DNA of 64,000 bases, from positions 4,774,001 to 4,838,000 of the forward strand of contig NC_013720.1 in assembly GCF_000025185.1 (NCBI RefSeq). The letters run 5' to 3'. Position 1 is the first letter of the stretch; every line of letters begins with the position of its first letter. Under the pieces are notes generated by a model, which saw only the letters and a program-made list of their open reading frames with translations, ran no database searches and was not told the DNA's origin. Origin of the DNA: Pirellula staleyi DSM 6068. GTDB lineage: Bacteria; Planctomycetota; Planctomycetia; Pirellulales; Pirellulaceae. Shown piece by piece: positions 46,145-55,200 of the stretch. A program made the position numbers and the translations under genes.

Positions 46145-46492
46145 ATGGCGAAGCAGCAGCGGAGTGGCGAGAGGGAGCAGCGGTGGCGTGATTTGATTGC
46201 GCGGTTTGCAGTTAGCGGCCTGTCGGTGCGGGCATTTTGCCAGCGCGAGCGTGTGCCGGAGTCGGCGTTCTATGCCTGGCGACGCACGCTTCAGCAGCGT
46301 GATCTGGAAGCGACCAGGGCGGCACCTGCGTTTCTGCCGGTTGCCATCCAGCGGCCTGAGCGGGCAACTGTCGCAGAGACTTGCGTCGATTTGCCCGGCG
46401 GCGTGACGATCCGCATCGGGGAGGCGACTTCGATCGAGCGAGTGGCGGCGCTGGTGCGAGCTTTGCGATCGTCGTCGGAGGCCCACGCATGA
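46145..46492 (+). CDS. tnpA: IS66 TnpA
   Basis: 115 residues with a helix-turn-helix typical of IS66 OrfA (RFAVSGLSVRAFCQRERVPE, ESAFYAWRRTL). GAGGAGG precedes the start. An accessory protein of IS66 transposition. Confidence 0.85.
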   Translation: MAKQQRSGEREQRWRDLIARFAVSGLSVRAFCQRERVPESAFYAWRRTLQQRDLEATRAAPAFLPVAIQRPERATVAETCVDLPGGVTIRIGEATSIERVAALVRALRSSSEAHA

Positions 46493-46824
46493 TTGGGCCT
46501 CGTGACGGTTCCACTGCGGCGCAAGTCTGGATCGCCACCGCGCCGGTCGACATGCGCAAGAGCTTCGACGGCCTGGCCGAGATCGTCCGCGCGTTTCTCG
46601 GGCAAGACCCGCTCTCGGGCCACTTGTTCGTGTTTCGCAACAAGTCGAGTCAGCGGCTCAAGATCTTATGGTGGGATCGCGGCGGGCTGACGATCTACTA
46701 CAAGCGGTTGGAACGCGGCGTGTTCCGCTTCCCGTCGACGAAGGACAGCGCACTCGCCGTCGATAGTTCCCAACTGCTGCGGCTGCTCGATGGCCTGGAA
46801 GTTGTCGCGCGCCGGGCGAGCTGA
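46489..46824 (+). CDS. tnpB: IS66 TnpB
   Basis: 111 residues; IS66 Orf2 family signature VDMRKSFDGLAEIVRAFL, GHLFVFRNKSSQRLKILWWD, GLTIYYKRLERGVFRFP. Start at 46489 overlaps the tnpA stop by four bases. Not related to the TnpB of IS200/IS605. Needed for transposition, function unclear. Confidence 0.9.
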   Translation: MIGPRDGSTAAQVWIATAPVDMRKSFDGLAEIVRAFLGQDPLSGHLFVFRNKSSQRLKILWWDRGGLTIYYKRLERGVFRFPSTKDSALAVDSSQLLRLLDGLEVVARRAS

Positions 46825-46887
46825 GTCTTTTTCAAAAACTCTTTCGGCCGGCGAAACTTTTCACGCTCATCGCGCATATAGTCATGC

Positions 46888-48498
46888 ATGAGCACAGACG
46901 TTCCAGCGAGCATCGATCCCTCCACGCTGCCCGATGATCCGGCGCTCTTGAAACGGATGCTGATTGAGCAAGGCCAGCATTTGATCGAACGCGATGCGAT
47001 CATCAATCGCATCCGCGAAGAAGCCGCGCAGCGCGAGCGATTGGAAGCCGAGAAGAAGGCCGCCGTGGAAGCGATCCTGCGGCGGTTCTACGGGCCGAAG
47101 AACGAGCGCTTCGATGTGCGGCAGTTGCTCCTTTTTGGTCAGCAAGTCGAACAACAGCCGCTCGATGAAGCCAGCATCAACGCAGAAGCGGGTGAAAGGC
47201 TCGTCACGCGGCGGATCGCCAAGAAACACAAGCACGGCCTCCATCCGCTGCCGGACCACCTGCCTCGAATCGACGTCGAGCACGACCTCTCCGAGGATGA
47301 GAAAAAGTGTCCCTGCTGCGGCGAGGCGCGCTGCCGCATCGGGCAGGAAGTGAGTGAGCAGCTTGAATACCTGCCGGCCAGCTTCAAGGTGCTGCGGCAC
47401 ATGCGCCACAAGTACGCCTGCCGCAAGTGCGACGCCGAGGGTTACAACCCGAACATCGCCGCGGCCAAGAAGCCGGCGCAGCCGATCGACAAGGGCTTGC
47501 CCGGCCCGGGCCTCCTGGCCTATGTCATCGTCAGCAAGCTTGGCGATCACTTGCCGCTGTACCGCCTGGAACACATCTTCGCGCGGCAGCAGTTGCATGT
47601 CGCTCGCAGCACGATGTGTGCGTGGCTGGCGGCAACAGGCGAACTCGTTCGTCCGCTGGTGGAGTTGATGATTCAGCGGGTCCGGCTCTCGCGGGTGATC
47701 CACACCGACGACACGCGGGTGCCGATCCAAGCGCCGGGCGAAGGAAAGTGCCGCAGCGGCCGCATCTGGACCTACATTGGCGACGGGGCGCATCCCTATA
47801 TCGTCTATGACTACACGCCTGACTGCACCCGCGCGGGACCCGCCAACTGGCTGCGGGATTACAAAGGCTATCTGCAAGCGGATGCGTACGGCGGCTACGA
47901 CGGGATTTATCACTCGGGCGCGATTGAAGTCGCCTGCTGGGCGCATGCGCGCCGCAAGTTCTTCGAGGCCAAGGACACGGACGGCAAGCGCGCCGCGCAG
48001 ATGCTCTCGTTCGTCCGCGCGTTGTACGCCGTCGAGGACGATGCCAAGCAACTCAGTAATGACGAGCGCCGCGATCTGCGTCAAGTGCGAAGCGTGTCGA
48101 TCCTGGCCGACATCAAAGCCTGGCTCGATGGTGAGCGCGAGATCGTCCTGCCGCGCAGCCCGATGGGCGAGGCGTTTACATACACGCTTAACCAGTGGGA
48201 AGCCCTCAACACGTACACGCGCGAAGGGTTTCTCAATATCGACAACAATGCGGCCGAACGGGCGCTGAAGCGGGTGGCGATCGGAAGAAAAAACTGGCTG
48301 TTTGCCGGGAATGACCGCGCCGGCGGCACCGCAGCCCTGTTGTATTCGCTGATCGCAAGCGCCGAGCGCCACCAACTCGACCCGCAACGCTACCTGACCA
48401 GCGTCCTGGCCCGCCTCCCCGCCCTCCCGCCAAGCGACGTCAACAAGTTCCTGCCCGACGCCTGGAAGCGCGCCGACGTCGACGTGACGTCGAGCTGA
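46888..48498 (+). CDS. tnpC: IS66 transposase TnpC
   Basis: 536 residues. Leading coiled coil, zinc-finger-like region (KKCPCCGEARC; YACRKCDAEGYNP), then the DDE transposase domain: HTDDTRVPIQAPG (first Asp), QADAYGGYDGIYHSG (second Asp) and NNAAERALKRVAIGRKNWLF (Glu). It appears full length. The enzyme carries out strand transfer of the element. Confidence 0.93.
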   Translation: MSTDVPASIDPSTLPDDPALLKRMLIEQGQHLIERDAIINRIREEAAQRERLEAEKKAAVEAILRRFYGPKNERFDVRQLLLFGQQVEQQPLDEASINAEAGERLVTRRIAKKHKHGLHPLPDHLPRIDVEHDLSEDEKKCPCCGEARCRIGQEVSEQLEYLPASFKVLRHMRHKYACRKCDAEGYNPNIAAAKKPAQPIDKGLPGPGLLAYVIVSKLGDHLPLYRLEHIFARQQLHVARSTMCAWLAATGELVRPLVELMIQRVRLSRVIHTDDTRVPIQAPGEGKCRSGRIWTYIGDGAHPYIVYDYTPDCTRAGPANWLRDYKGYLQADAYGGYDGIYHSGAIEVACWAHARRKFFEAKDTDGKRAAQMLSFVRALYAVEDDAKQLSNDERRDLRQVRSVSILADIKAWLDGEREIVLPRSPMGEAFTYTLNQWEALNTYTREGFLNIDNNAAERALKRVAIGRKNWLFAGNDRAGGTAALLYSLIASAERHQLDPQRYLTSVLARLPALPPSDVNKFLPDAWKRADVDVTSS

Positions 48499-48500
48499 CT

Positions 48501-48788
48501 TCACCTCAACCGCTCGTACGAGTACTCGGCGTCAATAATCTTGCTACCGAGCGGATCGTCGTGCGGCCAAGTGTCACTTACCACATGCCAAAGCCCAGGT
48601 ACCGGTTGCCGTTCTGAACGATCCAGAGCAGCGATCATTTCATCCAGACTGGAGGCAATCCAGCGGAGGTTACGCTCAATGTCGATGGCCGGTTGCCCGG
48701 CCTCGCATTTCGCGAGTTCCGCGTGAACTCCGGAACGTGCTTCCTGGAGTAGCGATCGAACACGTTCTACTTGTTGGTTGGTGCTCAT
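48501..48788 (-). CDS. Small protein paired with the toxin fragment (candidate immunity protein)
   Basis: 95 residues (MSTNQQVERVRSLLQEARSG at the start; ending SYERLR), acidic, helical, without membrane segment. Its ATG overlaps the stop of the upstream toxin-tip fragment by four bases, an arrangement typical of toxin/immunity pairs. It ends 2 bp from the tnpC stop. I do not recognise a family; the immunity role is inferred from position and size. Confidence 0.55.
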   Translation of the reverse strand: MSTNQQVERVRSLLQEARSGVHAELAKCEAGQPAIDIERNLRWIASSLDEMIAALDRSERQPVPGLWHVVSDTWPHDDPLGSKIIDAEYSYERLR

Positions 48789-49198
48789 GGCTGAACCAGT
48801 CCGGTCCTCCAATCGAGTATAAACTTCTGAACTTGGCCGCCCGGTAAATACGCGCCCTGAGCGGCGGCGCGTCCCTGGATTATTGGCGTGCCGGGTGTGA
48901 TCTGGAACTGACGGAAGCCCGTCATCGCGTTCCATTCGGGCTTGAGAGCGAGACTCGAACGCGAAGCGGGAAACGTCTCAAACAACCACTGGCCAGCGGT
49001 TCTCGACGGGTCCGTATAGTAACGAATACCGTACTCGGCATTGCCAGCATGACGGAACGAAACGGTTCCTTCCTCAAACGCCTGCAAATAACGGACGCGC
49101 TCGGCCCGCGGGACGCCCATTTCTTGCAGATACTTCGACGCCTGCCGCACACCGCCGTAAATCTCGTCCGGCCGACCGCAATGTGGATCGCGGAACGC
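48785..49198 (-). pseudogene. Orphan C-terminal toxin domain of an Rhs-type protein
   Basis: An open frame of ~137 codons running from a stop at 49199-49201 without a proper start. It reads like the tip of a polymorphic toxin (DEIYGGVRQASKYLQEMGVP, RVRYLQAFEEGTVSFRHAG, EYGIRYYTDPSRTAGQWLFE, GFRQFQITPGTPIIQGRAAA). I recall similar tails on Rhs proteins but cannot name the activity. It is cut off from any Rhs core, and the displaced core piece lies 1 kb upstream on the same strand. Confidence 0.55.
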
Positions 49199-49234
49199 TT
49201 ACTTTATGCGGATACATTGAAGAAAGAGACACTA

Positions 49235-50065
49235 ATGAGCGATGCAAGTTTGCCCGCGAGTGCGCAGCCAGTTGAGCCGAACCGCGAGGAGCGATGGTGG
49301 ATTGAGCGCGATGGTCGGCAAGATGGCCCTCACATCGCTGCCTACCTCGCGGTGCTATTGCGTGAGGGAAAGATTTCGCTCGCGACTATGACCTGCAAAG
49401 TTGGCGCGACCGACTGGCAAGAGTTGCACGAGAGCGACCAGCTCCTCAGCACCCTACAATCGATGATGCCGGGCTTCATGCCGCCGCCGATACACCAGAA
49501 CCGACTTGACCTGGCAATCTTCTCGTGGATGAAATCCAAGACCACTTCCAAGAAACTACCATCCTTCGCCAACGCCATCTGCTTCTATGGGCTGGTAGTG
49601 AATCCGCTCCTGTCGCTCGTCTTGAATTTTCTACTTCCATGCCTCAGCGCCGACTGGTCCTCGATCTCCGGAATTGATCCCAATTCCCCGCTAATTGGGT
49701 ACGCACCCATCTTGAGCTTCATCGAAACCACAATATTCCTTTCTCTCAACGTTGCTTTGATTGTTGGGGCCTACCAGATATTGCAGCTTCGCCCGATTGG
49801 AGCCACCACCATCGTAGTCACCATTGGACTCAGGACCGTGATCGACCTGATCAGTCTCCTCATCAGTTTCGTCTGGCTGGCACTGATCGAAGTAAGTGGC
49901 CACTCCCTCCCCACTGATCCCGAGCCCTCCATCGGATTCGGCGACCTAATCGCGGGCCTGCTCCTCTTAACCATCATTCTTGGATCCATCGCCTTCGAAG
50001 TCACCTCCCTCATCTGGCTCCTCCGCAATCGCTTCCGAATTCCGCATGATCGACGAACCGAATAA
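49235..50065 (+). CDS. GYF_2-domain membrane protein
   Basis: 276 residues. A GYF_2-like domain lies at residues ~20-75 (RWWIERDGRQDGPHIAAYLA; VGATDWQEL), then a linker and about four transmembrane segments (for example ATTIVVTIGLRTVIDLISLL and FGDLIAGLLLLTIILGSIAF). The ATG at 49235 has an AAAGAGA upstream. Proteins of this build are common in planctomycetes and unstudied. It is on the plus strand inside a minus-strand toxin locus. It could be cargo or a membrane-bound immunity protein, but nothing shows that. Confidence 0.6.
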   Translation: MSDASLPASAQPVEPNREERWWIERDGRQDGPHIAAYLAVLLREGKISLATMTCKVGATDWQELHESDQLLSTLQSMMPGFMPPPIHQNRLDLAIFSWMKSKTTSKKLPSFANAICFYGLVVNPLLSLVLNFLLPCLSADWSSISGIDPNSPLIGYAPILSFIETTIFLSLNVALIVGAYQILQLRPIGATTIVVTIGLRTVIDLISLLISFVWLALIEVSGHSLPTDPEPSIGFGDLIAGLLLLTIILGSIAFEVTSLIWLLRNRFRIPHDRRTE

Positions 50066-50226
50066 TTGAACTTAAGAGCTACTTCAAAACTGATTGTTAA
50101 TGGTCTTGAACATGGTGTGCACAAGTTGCATTTTCTATCTACGGAGCGACTGGTGATGGCAGGAAGTTTGTAAGGCGGATGGAGCCCAAACTCAAGCCGA
50201 AGCTACTGGCACCCTGAGTTATTTTG

Positions 50227-50875
50227 TTAACTCGCGACAATCGTGCGCTGCTGGTCGATAATCTGCGAGATGTCGCTTGGCACGTTCTGCGTGAAGTTCG
50301 ACCAGTTCCCAGTGGCATCCAGATCCCATCGCTGCTGCAGCGCCGGACTGGTGATCGTTTGATGATCGTTTGACAGCCGACCACGATGGAACTTCTTCAG
50401 TCGCTGCAGGCCATCGTATTCATAGAGCTCGTCAAAATCTTTGTCGTAAGACTGGGCGACCAAGTCTTCCTTGTAAGTCCGACTCGACGAACGGTTATAG
50501 CCATACTTGAGATGCACCAAGCTGCTGCCCGATCCTGAACTCGACGAAGAGGACGAGCTGCTCGCACCATAGTTTGCCCACCAGTGGTCGATCACGCGGC
50601 CGAAGCCTGCGTAGGGATTCGCGCCACTTCCGAGCACATAGTCGAGCTTGATCTCGGGCTTCAGGTAGTCGGTGGTTACGAAGGTCGACAGCCCGAGGTA
50701 GGAGTACTGGCACACCTCGGTCGCATCCTTGCTGAGCGTGCGAACGCGCGAGAGATTGTCAGCTACCGTGTCATCGTACGAGTACGACAGCACCTCGCCA
50801 CTGGGATAGGTCATGCTCGTGAGGCGAATCGTATTATCACTCCCATTCTCATAGCTATAGCCGACCTTCGGCAGC
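50227..50875 (-). pseudogene. Displaced fragment of an Rhs gene core
   Basis: About 200 codons of YD-repeat sequence (MTYPSGEVLSYSYDDT, LDYVLGSGANPYAGF, YGYNRSSSRTYKEDL, DELYEYDGLQRLKKFH) that match residues ~1490-1695 of the large Rhs protein at 52244-58795 almost letter for letter. One six-base deletion is visible (AGFGRVID against AGFDRFGRVID). The frame ends in TIVAS and a stop at 50227, where the large gene goes on; at the upper end the match stops at 50875 in a different sequence. There is no start codon. Confidence 0.8.
50240..50875 (-). repeat. Partial copy of 53717-54346
   Basis: Direct repeat of ~635 bp with roughly 5% differences by eye, on the same strand as the large Rhs gene, 3.5 kb apart. 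It can act as a donor or acceptor for homologous recombination. Confidence 0.8.
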
Positions 50876-51030
50876 GACGGAAATGCCTATCGCGCCGAAG
50901 CGTCATTAAACGCTCGATCGACTGGCTCAAAGAATCCCATCGCATTGCCACGCTCAACGACAAGCTCGCTTACTCCTATCTCGCCTTTATCGCCAAAGGG
51001 CCTGTCAGAATAATGACTCAATTGATTTAA
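50876..51030 (+). pseudogene. C-terminal remnant of an IS5-like transposase
   Basis: About 50 codons ending in a stop at 51028-51030: RRSVIKRSIDWLKESHRIAT followed by DKLAYSYLAFIAKG. The pattern (R..I.R...WLK..RRIAT..DKLA..YLAF) is that of the last helix of IS5/IS4-type transposases with the catalytic-Glu region. It begins exactly where the Rhs fragment ends. No inverted repeats or start are left. Confidence 0.55.
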
Positions 51031-51042
51031 GTGGGTAGGTGT

Positions 51043-51972
51043 CTAGAATATCTCGTGAGAAATTTTGCCCTCAGGCGAAATATAAAAGTTAAGCGCGAAG
51101 TTTGCTATCATCATGAAGTAGCCTGTAAAGTCACCTTGGTGAGTTGGGGGAGCAAGTGAGGGAATGTTCACCAGTGCGAAATCATTCCCCAGGTAAGGAT
51201 AAAACTCTAGGAGCGAGAAAAGGAACGCACCTGCATCGGGGGGGCGGTTGCGAATTCCTTTTCGTGGGCCATCGAGAGAAAGTGAATTTCCGCCGATTTT
51301 GGCACCGAAGGAATGTCGAAAGTTTGCATGAAATTCAGGAAGTAATTCGTTGCTTGTGATACCTAATTGTTTCAAGCATTTCTCAGCTTCGGCGATGGTG
51401 AAATCTTCAATTTCCAATACTTGATATGGAGACCCGAAGAAAACAGCGTCGGTAGCTAAGGGATAGTTGTTAACTGTGTGCAGCGCACTAACGCTACCAA
51501 GAGAGACCCACTCGAAACAAAAAAAGGCATCGTCGTCTATTGTTAGTTGGTCTATAGTATCTCGAGTAAATATTAATAAGACATCCCCTGGAAGCTTCTT
51601 GTCAAATAGGTGCTCGGATCCCAAGAAGCAGATTTGAGCGAGATATCTACAGTGGGTTCCAAAGCGTCTAGGCCATCGAGCTTTTGTGTCGAAATATGGC
51701 AGACCACCAATCTTTGTTCCCCACGGAACACTCGGTTCGCGAAGGCCCCACAGGAATAGCGTAGTGGTCTTTGCGCGATGCTGTCCTAGTATGTCAACGC
51801 ACTTTCGCACATAGTAATCATAGAGTACCAGCGCATGAGGATTGTCAATGCACAAACGCTGGCATGCAGATTGAGGCTCCGCCACGCTGACTTGAAGTAG
51901 ATTTCTCCATGCCTCAATCTCTTGGCGAGAGGGCATTTCATTGTTGCGGCTTTGCGTTGCTGATGCGTTCAT
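51043..51972 (-). CDS. DUF1963-like protein, candidate immunity protein
   Basis: 309 residues, cytoplasmic. GTKIGGLPYFDTKARWPR, YLAQICFLGS and LPGDVLLIF follow the DUF1963/YwqG pattern; later FGAKIGGNSLSLDGPRK repeats the theme. DUF1963 proteins occur as immunity proteins in polymorphic toxin loci. It lies 271 bp downstream of the large Rhs gene on the same strand. The sequence around it is distinctly more AT-rich than the rest of the window, hinting at transfer. Confidence 0.6.
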   Translation of the reverse strand: MNASATQSRNNEMPSRQEIEAWRNLLQVSVAEPQSACQRLCIDNPHALVLYDYYVRKCVDILGQHRAKTTTLFLWGLREPSVPWGTKIGGLPYFDTKARWPRRFGTHCRYLAQICFLGSEHLFDKKLPGDVLLIFTRDTIDQLTIDDDAFFCFEWVSLGSVSALHTVNNYPLATDAVFFGSPYQVLEIEDFTIAEAEKCLKQLGITSNELLPEFHANFRHSFGAKIGGNSLSLDGPRKGIRNRPPDAGAFLFSLLEFYPYLGNDFALVNIPSLAPPTHQGDFTGYFMMIANFALNFYISPEGKISHEIF

Positions 51973-52243
51973 TTGTGATTAATTGCCGCTATGGCAATGC
52001 CGTTGATTTTTTTGTCGTATTGCACTGGCAGTATAGCTGTCAAGCGAATTGTTTCATCAAAGTGACTGCCAGCGTGGGGCAGGGATAGTCCTCTTGGCTA
52101 CTTTTATTTAAAATATGCAGGGCACAGTCTCGGTGCTAATCAAGACGTTGAAGCGACCTACATAAGTCGCAGTTGTGCTACACAGGAGAACTGACTTTGC
52201 GTTTAGTCAAGTTGTAAGAACGGATTGCAAGACGGGGGCATGT

Positions 52244-55200
52244 TTATGCATCGCAGTTTGGAGGACATGGTTCTATAATAAGCATTGGAGGTAGAATCAG
52301 TATAAATCTAGGTAAGGCAGTAAGTGATGCCAGGAGCAGTGAGGGCTGCCAGAATGGTTTCGGTGGCGCCGAAGGTGGGACTGGTCTGACCGGAACAGGT
52401 CTGAGAGCAGGGCTGCAGGGTGGGATATCAACTGTCGGATATCGATATCTAACAGGCTTGCGCACAGGAACTGGTCGCTTATTATCCTGCAGGGGAGGGG
52501 GGCAGGCTTTTGCAATTAGCTCCAAAAATTCGCGATCGCGATTTTCTCCCGTTGAGTAGTTTATGAGCTCAATTGATGGAATCGAAATTTTTAGGTGCGA
52601 GAGAGCAGCTAGCATTCCGATTCTCAAGTTGTTTATTGCTATAAGGTATTGGCAGCACGATGCTCCCACAGCTTTTAGCTGTGCGATTGTTATGTCATGC
52701 CAGTATTGATATTTCAACTTGTATTCAACGGTATAGTGTGCACCTTGGCTGCTAGCGCTTAACTCGCCTAGTTCCGTAGTAAAGTCATCAATGTTGAAAT
52801 TTAGTGGTGGCTTGCAAAATGAGTCGGCCACGCTTTGGCCAAATTCCGTTCTTTGTCCAATCTGGCGAAACCAGTGGTGCCTTGATTTTCCAGATGGATC
52901 ACTATGTATAAGCGGATAGTTTTCAACATATCGATAGAGTGCCCTGTCGTTGTTCAAGTAACCAATTGGGTCTCTATTAATCCAGTTCCCAAGCTTGGAG
53001 TGTAGAATTCGAAATCGCACATGAGAGAGGTGGGTGTTGAGTTCGAGGTAGTAGCTGCAGTAGAGTTGGTTCCAGGCGTAGGAGTTGGCGGCGGTAACGA
53101 AGGCGGTGTCGAGGGAAGTGGGAACGCCGTAGGGGTCGTAAACGAATCGAGTGGTAAGTTTGTCTAGGACCGTATCGGGATAGTAGAGCGCAACCATGTT
53201 CCAGTTGGCGTCTTGCAGGCCATAGATTCGTTCATCGAAAGGATCGGGTGGCGAAGTGCTGCGGTCGCGGAGGACAAGGTCGTCGATGTAACGCAGGCCC
53301 CATGTTTGCTGACGCTCGACGATCATTGTGGGTGTCGAAGAACTTGATGACGAGGATGAAGAACTGCTGACGGGTTCGGGCTGCTCAAGCCGTTCTTCAA
53401 TGTCCTGCCAGATGCTGGTGTAATAGTAGTGGCGATAGGCTAGTTCACTGCCCAGCGATCCCACAGGAGTGCCAACCTTGATGCGCCAAGTTTGGCCGCT
53501 GTACTCATTCTCCTGCACAGTCTGCCAAGCGTCGGACTCATCTTGCTCCTCGAGTTTGACCAGTCGATTCCAGGGGTCCCAGGTGGCGCGATAGGCAATA
53601 TCCATCACCTTGGGCTGCGGAATCATCGTCATGTTGCCGTTGCGGTCGTACAATGGCGCGGCCCACTCAGGGCCAACCGTGCGAGCAATCGCAGTGATCT
53701 CGTTCACCGTGTTGCTAGTCCGCTGCTGATCAATAATCTGCGAGATGTCGCTCGGCACGTTCTGCGTGAAGTTCGACCAGTTGCCCGTCGCATCCAGATC
53801 CCATCGCTGCTGCAGCGCCGGACTGGTGATCGCTTGATGATCGATGGACAACCGACCACGATGGAACTTCTTCAGTCGCTGCAGACCGTCGTATTCATAC
53901 AACTCATCAAAATCTTTGTCGTAAGACTGGGCAACCAAGTCTTCCTTATAAGTCCGGCTCGACGAGCGATTATAGCCATACTTCAGATGCACCAAGCTGC
54001 TGCCTGATCCTGAACTCGACGACGAAGAAGAGCTGCTCGCGCCATACGCTGTCCACCAGTGGTCGATCACGCGGCCGAAGCGATCGAAGCCTGCATAGGG
54101 ATTGGCGCCACTTCCGAGCACATAGTCGAGCTTGATTTCGGGCTCCAGGTAGTCGGTGGTTACGAAGGTCGACAGCCCGAGGTAGGTATACTGGCACACC
54201 TCGGTCGCATCCTTGCTGAGCGTGCGAACCCGCGAGAGATTGTCAGCAGCCGTATCGTCGTACAAATACGACAGCACCTCGCCACTGGGATAGGTCATGC
54301 TCGTGAGGCGAATGGTGTTATCACTCCCATTCTCATAGCTATAGCCGACCTTCGGTGTGCCCGCATCAACCGCTCCGTCGTGCTCCTGGTACTGCTCGAC
54401 CAACTGCCCAAAGTCGTTGTAGGAATTCTGCACTTCGTTGACAGGTGCTGTGCCCGAGGTGTCACTGAAGCTGGTGATTTTCTCGACCAGTCCCCGCACA
54501 TCGAACGTGGCGCCGATCCGCAGCACACCATCATCGACGCCGCTGGCGAGCGTGGTGACGGTGTCAGCCGTCTGCCGCCCGAGCTTGTCGTAGCTGTAGC
54601 TATGCACCGAGCCGTTTTGATCGCGCATGGTCTTGCGCTCTCCTTGGCGGTTGTAGCTGTACGTGACGCGGTCATCGGCATCAGCCGCGTCGGGATAAAT
54701 CTCCGCGGAAAGCAAATCGTTCGAGGCGATATCGGAACCGCCTGCCGTCGTCACTTTGTATTCATACCGCGTCGTCTGGTCCCCGGTCAAAGGATTTTTG
54801 GCGATCAGTGCAATCAGTTGCCCGCCAGGACCATACTGCATCTCGGTCGTCACGTTCTCTTCTGCCCCCGGGCAGGAGCATTCACTGCACGCTTCATGGC
54901 CGCAAGCATCACAGTCGCACGGAACATAGTTCTGGATCGTGCGAACCGTCCGTCCCGCATCATCAGCATCGACATGGCTGACCATGCCGCTCGGGTCCAC
55001 ACTTTCAAACGCCTCACCCCGGGCATTGTACCGCGAGAGGCTCACAAGCACCTCGTCGCTCGACGCTGGTGCAATGCTCGGCCGCGTAGGGGGACCGGCG
55101 TTATCGTTGGTGCCATAGCTGGCACTGGCAATCGAACGACCGATTCCATCGTACCACATCGCCATGTAGCTATCGCGACTTTTCGGCTCCGAACCACTTG

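Larger units (their letters stand above)
46062..48498 (+). mobile_element. IS66-family insertion sequence
   Basis: Three overlapping or closely spaced genes (tnpA, tnpB, tnpC) over ~2.4 kb, the classical IS66 layout. The left end is inferred from the point where the sulfatase reading ends (about 46062). I could not find matching terminal inverted repeats or an 8-bp target duplication. At the right the tnpC stop lies only 2 bp before the end of another gene, so the right end is probably lost or the edge lies within a few bases of the stop. Its GC-rich codon use differs from the neighbouring toxin region. Confidence 0.85.

Noticed and set aside
46882-48504. Open frame of ~540 codons on the minus strand over tnpC
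   Set aside because: Antisense to a transposase with a complete DDE motif; the antisense frame is open because of GC-rich third positions.
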